From NCBI GenBank assembly GCA_030747885.1, contig JASLJW010000102.1, forward strand, positions 1-30,026: a DNA stretch of 30,026 nt. Reading direction: 5' to 3'. The translations under genes were made by a program, and so were the position numbers. The notes beneath the pieces were generated by a model that saw only the letters and a list, made by a program, of their open reading frames with translations, made no database searches and was not told the origin of the DNA. Positions within the stretch are counted from its first letter, which is position 1, and each line of letters starts with the position of its first letter. This DNA comes from Candidatus Thalassarchaeaceae archaeon. GTDB taxonomy: Archaea; Thermoplasmatota; Poseidoniia; Poseidoniales; Thalassarchaeaceae. Below, in pieces: positions 8,285 to 15,504 of the stretch.

Positions 8285-8863
8285 ATGAACAACATGAACA
8301 CGACCTACAAGAATGACGATGGAGCATCGATTGGTATCGGTGCAATGATTGTATTTATTGCACTAATTTTAGTGGCTGCAGTAGCATCTACAATCATTAT
8401 CAAGACCGCAGAAGAACTACAGCAACGTGCTGAAGCAACGGGTGATGATACCCGTGACGAAATTTCCGGAAAGGTAACAATCGTCTCAGCTCATGTTGAT
8501 GGCACCGCAGCAGGTGCCGTTACTCAAGTATATGTCATTGCTCAGATGAGCGCTGGCTCTGATGACGTTACTGGCGGAGATATCACATACGTGGTTATTT
8601 GTGAAGACGCTGCTACTCCTGGAGATTCTGAAAACGATATTGATCTAATCACAAACGGAAACTCCGAAGAACTTGATGGAACAGGTATCGCAGCCGGAAC
8701 AACCATTGATTCTGGCACAACTTTCACCTTCGAGATGACACTAGCAAACTGTGCTCCTGGTGCAGGTGACGCAATTGAGGTACGTATCATCGTCAATGGT
8801 GGCGGAGAAACCTACGCTCAGATGGAAGTAACTTCCCTTGATGGCGGCGCAGTCTTAGTTTGA
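8285..8863 (+). CDS. arlB: Archaellin (archaeal flagellin), filament subunit
   Basis: 192 residues with the archaellin layout: a short polar leader (1-13), a likely class III signal peptidase (ArlK/PibD) site before ASIGIGAMIVFIALILVAAVA, one hydrophobic helix (~16-40) that forms the filament core, then an acidic beta-rich outer domain. The processed protein would polymerise into the archaellum. The cleavage region reads KNDDG|ASIG; residue -2 is Asp where Lys or Arg is usual in characterised archaellins. Two Cys (106 and 156) lie in the outer domain and could form a disulfide. It is the only archaellin in the window and heads the arl cluster. A small hairpin follows it. The protein is very acidic, as expected for a marine surface protein. 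The peptidase gene is not in the window. Confidence 0.92.
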   Translation: MNNMNTTYKNDDGASIGIGAMIVFIALILVAAVASTIIIKTAEELQQRAEATGDDTRDEISGKVTIVSAHVDGTAAGAVTQVYVIAQMSAGSDDVTGGDITYVVICEDAATPGDSENDIDLITNGNSEELDGTGIAAGTTIDSGTTFTFEMTLANCAPGAGDAIEVRIIVNGGGETYAQMEVTSLDGGAVLV

Positions 8864-8883
8864 TTACTAGTTCCAATCATTCT

Positions 8884-8899
8884 CCTGGGTCACACCAGG
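8884..8899 (+). terminator. Hairpin downstream of archaellin gene
   Basis: CCTGG-GTCACA-CCAGG forms a five-base-pair stem with a six-base loop, 20 bases after the arlB stop and upstream of the ribosome site (GAGGAGGA, 8923-8930) of the next gene. It could act as an RNA 3'-end stabiliser or a partial terminator giving more archaellin than motor mRNA. There is no long U-tract after it, so simple intrinsic termination is unlikely. Confidence 0.35.
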
Positions 8900-8939
8900 T
8901 TAGTGGTTGCTACTACCTACTAGAGGAGGAGCGATATTA

Positions 8940-9743
8940 ATGGAAAGTCAGGAAGGTCGGACAGCTGATCGTTTAGACGAGGCATCTCGTGTAACAGTCG
9001 ATCAGATTGACATCCCTCCAGAGTATCGCCCCACGGACCTTGAGGCCTGGTTGTTCACCCCAGGCGCAACTCGTGTAGGATTCATGGGCGACATGGGTTC
9101 AAGACCTCCTTCTGGATCTCCTCCATCTGGAACTACATCTTCTGGGCCTGCTCCTGATGAATTACTTCGTATGCTCGCGGATCGTTTTGAGCGGTTAGAA
9201 GCATCAATCGGGCATATGGAGACCAATTTAACTCTTGGACAGGTATCTGGAGGGGGTGTTGCTCCAGCATCTGATATGATTCACACAGTAGGAGGTGATG
9301 GCGAAGTATCCTCAGTTTCATTGAATGAATTAGGAGAAGGTACTGATGCTCTTCATTCAGGTCCGGATTTACTTGATTTGTATGAGGCCCAGTCACTTGC
9401 ATTGAATCCATTCCTTCGGTCTAAGGATGCAGGGATTTCTGGACCTGGAGTAGATCCTGCAAAAATCGCCGCACTTATTCTAGACAATCTTTCTGGAAGT
9501 GATGCCCAATCATTCATTCAAGCCGCTGCCAAAAGCGGCTTTCTCAATTCACAAGAAGCGAAGACACTCAGTGGGATTACGTCATTGGCTGAACCCGGAG
9601 AGAGTAGTGGGAGTGCAACACTCCCCAATCGCCCTCTATTGATTTTCGTTGCAATGGTGGATGCATGGCGGTCGCAATCATCGTCTATTCGCCATTCTTC
9701 AATTCCTTCAGCACCCATGGTTGATGTTGAACCGGGGGAGTGA
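8940..9743 (+). CDS. Archaellum-cluster protein in the arlCDE position (ArlD/E-like candidate)
   Basis: 267 residues, soluble. The start ATG at 8940 is set by GAGGAGGA about ten bases upstream. In euryarchaeal clusters the slot between arlB and arlF/G holds arlC/D/E, which link the motor to the chemotaxis switch. Here residues 73-95 (DELLRMLADRFERLEASIGHMETNL) form a short coiled coil as in ArlC/D, and residues ~182-222 (IAALILDNLSGSDAQSFIQAAAKSGFLNSQEAKTL) echo the ArlD/E helical pattern 'L.wl..L...G..n...al.yY...GwIs.e....L'. The match is weak, and the conserved aromatic residues of that domain are missing. A Pro/Gly/Ser linker (50-72) precedes the coiled coil. I infer an ArlCDE equivalent from position. 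Its stop lies next to the arlF start. Confidence 0.7.
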   Translation: MESQEGRTADRLDEASRVTVDQIDIPPEYRPTDLEAWLFTPGATRVGFMGDMGSRPPSGSPPSGTTSSGPAPDELLRMLADRFERLEASIGHMETNLTLGQVSGGGVAPASDMIHTVGGDGEVSSVSLNELGEGTDALHSGPDLLDLYEAQSLALNPFLRSKDAGISGPGVDPAKIAALILDNLSGSDAQSFIQAAAKSGFLNSQEAKTLSGITSLAEPGESSGSATLPNRPLLIFVAMVDAWRSQSSSIRHSSIPSAPMVDVEPGE

Positions 9744-9746
9744 GAT

Positions 9747-10142
9747 GTGGGCGGTTCTGCCAGTGTTGGCGCCTTGATTGTAGGCACAGTTCTCCTCTCA
9801 ATTTTTGCTAATGCGATGGTAATTACCTTAGAAAACCGCCAACGTTTTGAAGAAATAGACAATAATGACTCCAAAGATGTCGAAGTACGGATTGTGAATG
9901 CAACTTTGACATCGACGACTTTGTTTGTAAACATCACTAACGATGGTTCTGAACCGGTTTTATTGTCCGAAGTTTGGATTATTCTTGATGGAGGGGATCC
10001 GCAACCTTTCACCGATTACTTTTCTTCATTTGATTATTTATTTCCTGGTGAAATAATTATGGGTTCTGATACTGTAACTGGTACTCCTAATCGAGCATTT
10101 ATCTCATCATATGACCATGGGTCGGGAGCTACAATTGCGTAA
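9747..10142 (+). CDS. arlF: Archaellum protein ArlF (stator component)
   Basis: 131 residues, starting at a GTG at 9747 just after the previous stop and preceded by GGGGGAGTGA. Residues ~5-27 (ASVGALIVGTVLLSIFANAMVIT) form a pilin-like N-terminal helix without a processed leader, followed by a beta-sandwich domain (VEVRIVNATLTSTTLFVNITNDGSEPV). In characterised archaella, ArlF and ArlG sit in the pseudoperiplasm and anchor the motor to the S-layer. The assignment uses the N-terminal helix, the beta domain, size and position before arlG. The 'NDGSEPVLLSEVWIILDG' stretch is characteristic of the ArlF/ArlG ectodomain. Confidence 0.85.
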   Translation: MGGSASVGALIVGTVLLSIFANAMVITLENRQRFEEIDNNDSKDVEVRIVNATLTSTTLFVNITNDGSEPVLLSEVWIILDGGDPQPFTDYFSSFDYLFPGEIIMGSDTVTGTPNRAFISSYDHGSGATIA

Positions 10143-10151
10143 GGTGATACT

Positions 10152-10625
10152 ATGGCAGACGGGGGTGCATCAGATATGATTATGCTAGTGACCAGTCTTA
10201 TCGTAGCAGGGGTTGTTTCAGCAGTTTTGATTCAAGCATGGGGAGGAGTATCTTCGGCTCTTGACGATAGTACAAATCAGATTGAAGCGAATTCAAAGAC
10301 AGAAGCCACTCTAATTAGTGATCCAATGAATATTGATTGGAATCCTACAACCAATCAGACAATGATAACTGTGCAGAATACAGGTGAAACTACATTAAAT
10401 ATTACAGGAACAACGGTACGACTCAATGGTTCATTCATGAACGTCACTCAGAGAGGGGTAATTCCTTCAGTTTGGATTCCTGGTTCAGTTGTAAATTTCA
10501 CTCTTCAAGGAAATATTTTGTTACCTACAAACGAGGAAGTATTCCTGAATGTGATTGTTCAATCGGATAGATATATTCCTGCACGTGGAGTCAATTCGTT
10601 TACGGAGGTGGTGCGCATTGTATGA
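10152..10625 (+). CDS. arlG: Archaellum protein ArlG (stator component)
   Basis: 157 residues from the ATG at 10152, nine bases after arlF. The start 'MADGGASDMIMLVTSLIVAGVVSAVLIQAWGG' is the ArlG-type N-terminus: a polar stub, then one hydrophobic helix. A predicted beta-sandwich follows (MITVQNTGETTLNITGTTVRLNG). ArlG forms filaments capped by ArlF that hold the motor at the cell envelope. Its last codons overlap the TTG start and ribosome site of arlH, indicating coupled translation. Assignment confidence is good because of position and the N-terminal signature. Confidence 0.87.
   Translation: MADGGASDMIMLVTSLIVAGVVSAVLIQAWGGVSSALDDSTNQIEANSKTEATLISDPMNIDWNPTTNQTMITVQNTGETTLNITGTTVRLNGSFMNVTQRGVIPSVWIPGSVVNFTLQGNILLPTNEEVFLNVIVQSDRYIPARGVNSFTEVVRIV
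10604..10610 (+). promoter_or_regulatory. Ribosome binding site inside arlG that sets the arlH TTG start
   Basis: GGAGGTG lies seven bases before the TTG at 10618 and within the last codons of arlG. There is no ATG in the arlH frame near this point, so the site decides that arlH starts with TTG and yields MYEDSFPFGL, which fits the usual ArlH N-terminus. Confidence 0.75.
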
Positions 10626-11307
10626 AGACTCATTCCCATTTGGTCTTGAACAGGATAGTTTAGCCAATAGTTTAGGTGCAGCAATTCCTAATCGGTCTCT
10701 TATGCTTGTAGAAGGCGACATAGGTGGAGGAAAGAGCCTAATTGCACAGCGACTTGCTTATGGTTTAGTTGAAAATGGGACTAAGGTAGCATTAGTGACT
10801 ACTGAATTGACCACTAGGGGTTGGCTTGAACAAGTGGCTAGTATCGGTTATTCTATGTCTGATTATATTGATAAAGGGCAGTTTTTGTTGTTATCTAGAT
10901 TTGGAGTTCTAACAGAAGAGGTAGAGGTTGAAATCACCATCGAGGATCTACTTTCAAATGAAGGACTCAAAGCGGCGGATTTCGTAATTATTGATCGAGC
11001 ATCACAATTAATTCCAGAGGGGGTAAATCCATCTTCATTTCTTTCAGCAATCCGCCGATTTACAGCTGAGGGTAGAACTCTGATGTTGTGTATTGATACG
11101 GATGAAATTGAGCCATCATTGCTGCGTGAAATCAAAGGTTCTGCTGAAGTAGTTTTAGGTCTTTTAGCATCCACCCAGGGGGGCCAATTGAATAGAACTC
11201 TTGCAGTCACACGTTTTCTGAGAGCAGCTGGCCCAGTTCAAGCCAGAATTGGATGGAGGGTAGAACCTAGCATGGGTTTCATTGTCGATATTACGGCGGT
11301 CAGTTGA
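10618..11307 (+). CDS. arlH: Archaellum ATPase-like motor protein ArlH
   Basis: 229 residues with a RecA/KaiC-like fold. Walker A is GDIGGGKS (33-40) and Walker B is the hydrophobic run ending in VIID (123-126). ArlH binds ATP and associates with ArlI and ArlJ as the regulatory part of the archaellum motor. It starts at a TTG and overlaps arlG by eight bases. The length is typical of the family, the nucleotide-binding motifs are intact, and arlI follows directly, so it should be functional. Confidence 0.93.
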   Translation: MYEDSFPFGLEQDSLANSLGAAIPNRSLMLVEGDIGGGKSLIAQRLAYGLVENGTKVALVTTELTTRGWLEQVASIGYSMSDYIDKGQFLLLSRFGVLTEEVEVEITIEDLLSNEGLKAADFVIIDRASQLIPEGVNPSSFLSAIRRFTAEGRTLMLCIDTDEIEPSLLREIKGSAEVVLGLLASTQGGQLNRTLAVTRFLRAAGPVQARIGWRVEPSMGFIVDITAVS

Positions 11308-11317
11308 GGTGCATCCA

Positions 11318-13039
11318 ATGGCAGAAGAAGAGGAAATTGGAATCCAAAAGGGAGACCTTGAAGGGCTTATGGCCAGACATTCTCATGTTAGAAAATGGGT
11401 CGAAGATTTTGAAGCCCAACATGGTTCACGTCCCTTCTTCTATGGTCCCTTAGATAGGGGCGCAAAAAGCGTTGAACCACGTAATTTGATTTACACTCTT
11501 AAACCGCCTCTTTTTGCTCATATTTACAAGCCACCAGATGATGATGAACAAGGTGCTGGAACTACCTTGTGGTTTGGAATTGAACCTGTATTGAATGAGG
11601 AAGAGGAAGTAATACGGCAGGAAATTGTAGATCGTCTATTGCGTGATGCACCAAGTGCTCCTTCGTTCACCTCAGATTCTGAATTTGAGGGCATTCTTAA
11701 TGGGATGATAGAGAGGATGACTACCACTCGCCCAAGTGTGATTCAGGCTGAGAATGTCCTTGGTCCAGCGTTGGGTTTTCTTGGATTTGGAGAATCTCTT
11801 GTAGAGGTTACTGAAGAGCAATTAGAGCGATTGAAGTACATTATCATACGTGATTTGGTTAAATCAGGCCCATTGGAGGCACTTCTTTCAGATGAGCAGC
11901 TTGAGGATATCCATTCTGTAGGTTTGAGATATATCAACATGGATCACAAGGTATTCGGCATGGTGACATCAAACATTCGATTCAGAGATGTCGAGGTCCT
12001 AGGTCGGTATCTTCGCTCTATGTCGGAACGTATTGGGCGCCCAGTTTCTGATAGTAAACCGATTATTGATGGCGCACTACTTGATGGTTCAAGAATCAAC
12101 ATCATTTTCAGTGACGATGTTTCGATGCTTGGCCCCTCATTCACCATTAGAAAATTCGCTGAAGAGACCATTTCATTCACTCAATTGGTCCAATGGGGAA
12201 CTATGTCTTCTCAACAAGCAGCATACATTTGGCTTGGTCTTGAAAATGGAATGTCACTACTTGTATCTGGGGAAACCGCTTCGGGAAAAACAACGACATT
12301 GAATGCAATTTTACCCTTCATTGATCACAATGTGAAAATATATTCTGCAGAGGATACTCCTGAGGTTAAAGTGCGTCACCGACTTTGGCAACGCTTAGTT
12401 ACCCGTGATTCAAAGAATGAAGATTCCAGGGTAGAAATGTTCGATTTATTGAAGGCTGCTCTAAGATCTAGGCCTCGATATATCATCATTGGCGAGATTC
12501 GAGGTGTAGAGGGTGCTACTGCATTCCAGGCAATGCAAACAGGGCACCCTGTGATTGCAACATTCCACGCCTCTTCTATTGTCAAGATGATCCAGAGATT
12601 TACTGGTGATCCAATCAATGTTCCAGCACGTTTCTTCGACAATCTGAATTTTGCAATTTTCCAAGAAGTGGTTGAAGCACCTGGAGGCGGAATCGCTAGA
12701 AGAATTACTGGGATTGATGAGGTAATTGGATACAACAAATTTGCTGATGGAATCTTGACTAGGGGGATGTTTGAATGGGACCCTGTTCAAGACAAACATT
12801 ACTTTAGAGGAATGTTCCAATCACATTTGATGGAGAATAAGATGGCTCCAATGATGGGATTTTCAAATAAACGTGATATTTACGACGAAATGGAACGAAG
12901 AACTGAGGCAATTCAACGAATGGTGGATCGCGATTTGACGCATTATGATGACGTATTCGACCTTCTAGACGTCTACTACCAGCAGGGATGGGAACAATTC
13001 TCATCGGCCATTGACACCTGGGTAGGGGTGAATCATTAG
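11318..13039 (+). CDS. arlI: Archaellum motor ATPase ArlI
   Basis: 573 residues. The ATG at 11318 is preceded by GAGGTG (11306-11311). It belongs to the secretion-superfamily ATPases: an N-terminal domain (1-~290) with 'GPLEALLSDEQLEDI', then the catalytic core with Walker A SGETASGKTTT (~317-327), an Asp-box-type stretch (YSAEDTPEV, 342-350), Walker B YIIIGEIRG (~388-396) and a His-box (TGHPVIATFHA, 408-418). ArlI assembles as a hexamer and drives both archaellin assembly and rotation. All key motifs are intact. It is slightly longer than a typical ~550-residue ArlI because of the acidic N-terminus. Confidence 0.95.
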   Translation: MAEEEEIGIQKGDLEGLMARHSHVRKWVEDFEAQHGSRPFFYGPLDRGAKSVEPRNLIYTLKPPLFAHIYKPPDDDEQGAGTTLWFGIEPVLNEEEEVIRQEIVDRLLRDAPSAPSFTSDSEFEGILNGMIERMTTTRPSVIQAENVLGPALGFLGFGESLVEVTEEQLERLKYIIIRDLVKSGPLEALLSDEQLEDIHSVGLRYINMDHKVFGMVTSNIRFRDVEVLGRYLRSMSERIGRPVSDSKPIIDGALLDGSRINIIFSDDVSMLGPSFTIRKFAEETISFTQLVQWGTMSSQQAAYIWLGLENGMSLLVSGETASGKTTTLNAILPFIDHNVKIYSAEDTPEVKVRHRLWQRLVTRDSKNEDSRVEMFDLLKAALRSRPRYIIIGEIRGVEGATAFQAMQTGHPVIATFHASSIVKMIQRFTGDPINVPARFFDNLNFAIFQEVVEAPGGGIARRITGIDEVIGYNKFADGILTRGMFEWDPVQDKHYFRGMFQSHLMENKMAPMMGFSNKRDIYDEMERRTEAIQRMVDRDLTHYDDVFDLLDVYYQQGWEQFSSAIDTWVGVNH

Positions 13040-13060
13040 AAGGATTAAGGTGAGGTGTAA

Positions 13061-14857
13061 ATGGAACGCCTCCCACTTTGGCAAATTGCAATTCGTCGAC
13101 TAGGGATGCCTGTTCAGGAATACGCAATCAAAGTAGTAACTCCTGCAATAGTAACTGGTTTATTGGTGGGTGCATTTGTTTTCTGGGGGGTATCAGGACT
13201 TTTCACAGGAATATCTGGATTAATATTAGCCCTTATTTTCCCCCTTCTAACTGGTGCTGCTGCCGCTGTTTGGCCTTTAATTCAAACTCAACGTACTGCC
13301 ATAGCGATTGAACGTGAAATGCACATGTTCATCACTCGAATGGGCATCTTATCTCTGGGTGATGCTGGGGCTCAATCTATGTTCGATATACTGAAGCAAA
13401 TGGGGGATTACGGTGCATTAGCAGATGAGGTCCAATCAATTGAAACATTAGTCGATCGATGGCATACCAATTTACCTGAAGCCGCACGAATAGTTGGTAG
13501 ACAAAGTCCATCTCCAATATGGGGGGATTTCCTAGACCGTATGGCCTTTTCAGTTGAAGCAGGGCAACCATTGGAGGAGTTCATGCGTTCAGAACAGGAT
13601 ACATTTCAAGAGGAATTCAATACATTGTACGACACTAGGTTGGAGGCTGTAGATACCCTTCGGGAAATTTATGTCTCACTGACCACGACTGGAATGTTCT
13701 TGCTTGTTGTTTCGGGAATCCATCTTGTATTGTTCATGACGGGGACCTTAGAAGATGATCCTTGGACTGTGATGGTGCGAATTCGTTGGATTCTTCTTGC
13801 TGCTTTGATTTATTCTATTTTGCAATTGTTTGGTTTAATTTCATTCATGGTTTTGATTCCAGATGATGATTTGTTCTCCCGAAATAATATGCAAACTTCT
13901 TACAAAATAAAAATGAGGAGGGCATGGGTTATTGGGGCTTCCATTGGAATTTTATTGATATTAATATTGATGTTTTCAACCTTTATTATCAGTTTTAGTT
14001 TTATTTTAGAAAATTGGCACAAATATGGATTATTGTCCATCGCCGTAATTGTTACGCCTTTAGCTGTCCCAGCTCACTTGGTTGGTCGTGAAGAAAGGTC
14101 TGTACGAAGAAGGGATGAGTCCTATCCTGGTTTTATTCGAGCATTAGGGGGTACTGCCCAAGCTAGAGCAGCAGAACCCAGTGCCACAGTTCGAGCTCTC
14201 CGAGGGATTGATTTTGGTGCTTTGAACAACTCAATTGAACAGTTGGAGAGAAGACTTTCAATGCGAATCGATAGTGATTATTCTTGGGATTGGTTTGCAG
14301 CTGATGCAAATTCAATGATGGTCTCCCGTTTCATTCGAATATATCTAGAAGGCGCTCAATCTAGTGGGTTACCAGCAGGAGTAGCAGAATTGGTATCAAA
14401 GAATACAACAAACCTTCTCTCTCTTCGTAGACGTAGAGCATTGTCTTCTGGGACCATGCAGGGAGTTGCTTTTGGTGTACTCATTGCGATGATTACAAGT
14501 TTGAACATCACCATATCAATTGTCCAAGGGCTTGGTGAATCAATTAGTGGCGTGGCTCAAGGTATTGCTGAAACGGATGTTGCAGGGATTCCTGAAACGT
14601 CCGGAGGTTTTGGTTTACCAGTATTAGATGACAGTATTGTTGTCGAAGAGAATATTTTCTTGTTCAAGATTGTAGTATCAATTCTTGTTTTGTTTATGAT
14701 TGTCATTCTAGGATTGATCTCTGCTCGGATTCGAGGAGGGGGAATTTCTCTTTCAGTAGGTCAAATGATTTCGATGCTGTGGGTGGCTGGATTAACCAGT
14801 TTCTTGACCGCAATAGTTCTCGATGCTTCAATTGGGCTATTCATTTCAGGTGGCTAA
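13061..14857 (+). CDS. arlJ: Archaellum platform membrane protein ArlJ
   Basis: 598 residues from the ATG at 13061, preceded by GGTGAGGTG. There are about nine hydrophobic segments: a pair near 25-75, more near 205-270 and 285-345, and a C-terminal group near 465-598. Two large cytoplasmic loops (~80-205 and ~345-465) are the T2SSF/GspF-type domains that contact the ArlI hexamer. Typical features include 'RMGILSLGDAGAQSMFDILKQ' and charged loop helices. ArlJ is the membrane base of the archaellum. It ends the arl cluster, and its stop overlaps the convergent endonuclease III gene by four bases. Confidence 0.93.
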   Translation: MERLPLWQIAIRRLGMPVQEYAIKVVTPAIVTGLLVGAFVFWGVSGLFTGISGLILALIFPLLTGAAAAVWPLIQTQRTAIAIEREMHMFITRMGILSLGDAGAQSMFDILKQMGDYGALADEVQSIETLVDRWHTNLPEAARIVGRQSPSPIWGDFLDRMAFSVEAGQPLEEFMRSEQDTFQEEFNTLYDTRLEAVDTLREIYVSLTTTGMFLLVVSGIHLVLFMTGTLEDDPWTVMVRIRWILLAALIYSILQLFGLISFMVLIPDDDLFSRNNMQTSYKIKMRRAWVIGASIGILLILILMFSTFIISFSFILENWHKYGLLSIAVIVTPLAVPAHLVGREERSVRRRDESYPGFIRALGGTAQARAAEPSATVRALRGIDFGALNNSIEQLERRLSMRIDSDYSWDWFAADANSMMVSRFIRIYLEGAQSSGLPAGVAELVSKNTTNLLSLRRRRALSSGTMQGVAFGVLIAMITSLNITISIVQGLGESISGVAQGIAETDVAGIPETSGGFGLPVLDDSIVVEENIFLFKIVVSILVLFMIVILGLISARIRGGGISLSVGQMISMLWVAGLTSFLTAIVLDASIGLFISGG

Positions 14858-15504
14858 TTTCTTCTACGTTCGCTGTTGATGCGTTTCTTTGAAGCAGCCC
14901 AAGAACAAATTAGACAGTCTGTGAGATCATGGAACCGAGCAGGGCAATGTTCTCTTCCGAAGTAAATGATTTGTAGATGTCTTGAATTCCATGTTTCTTT
15001 TGAGAAAACTGCCTTCAAATCCTTTTCAGTTCGTTCTACGTTTTTTCCATTACTAAGTCCCCATCTTGTAGCTAGTCGATGGATGTGTGTATCTACTGGG
15101 AAGGCAGGGATTCCAAAAGCCTGAGACATTACTACGCTTGCAGTCTTATGCCCTACTCCAGCGAGAGATTCTAAGAAATCCCAATCTGGAATGACCTCCC
15201 CTCCCTTAGAAATAATCTGTTCTGCCATCCGTTTGAGATTCTTTGCTTTAGTAGGAGCGAGCCCAATTTCTTTGATTATTTCCTTTATTTCATCAACATC
15301 AAGAGATGCCATAGCTTCAGGGTTTGGTGCGATTTTGAATAAAGATGGAGTGACTTGATTCACTTTCTTATCTGTTGTTTGGGCAGATAGCATTACTGCA
15401 ACCAATAGGGTGTAGGAATCATTGTGATCCAAAGGGATTGGTGTTTCAGGATATAGATTGTCGAGAATCTCCCCAATCCGTTTTGCTTTCTCTTTTCTCT
15501 TCAT
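14854..15504 (-). CDS. nth: Endonuclease III (DNA glycosylase/AP lyase)
   Basis: 216 residues, a full-length base-excision repair enzyme for oxidised pyrimidines. The helix-hairpin-helix (LESLAGVGHKTASVV, 111-125) carries the catalytic Lys120, and FPVDTHIHRLATRWGL holds the catalytic Asp138, matching the E. coli numbering. The usual C-terminal Fe-S motif (C-x6-C-x2-C-x5-C) is not present: only Cys187, Cys197 and Cys200 remain, with altered spacing and no fourth Cys. Its start overlaps the stop of the polX gene (ATGA), so the two form a repair operon. GGAAGG before the ATG serves as the ribosome site. Confidence 0.93.
   Translation of the reverse strand: MKRKEKAKRIGEILDNLYPETPIPLDHNDSYTLLVAVMLSAQTTDKKVNQVTPSLFKIAPNPEAMASLDVDEIKEIIKEIGLAPTKAKNLKRMAEQIISKGGEVIPDWDFLESLAGVGHKTASVVMSQAFGIPAFPVDTHIHRLATRWGLSNGKNVERTEKDLKAVFSKETWNSRHLQIIYFGREHCPARFHDLTDCLICSWAASKKRINSERRRN

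Noticed and set aside
9518..10012. 164-codon minus-strand frame across the arlCDE-position gene and arlF
   Set aside because: Opposes two genes with clear starts and ribosome sites; no recognisable protein features.
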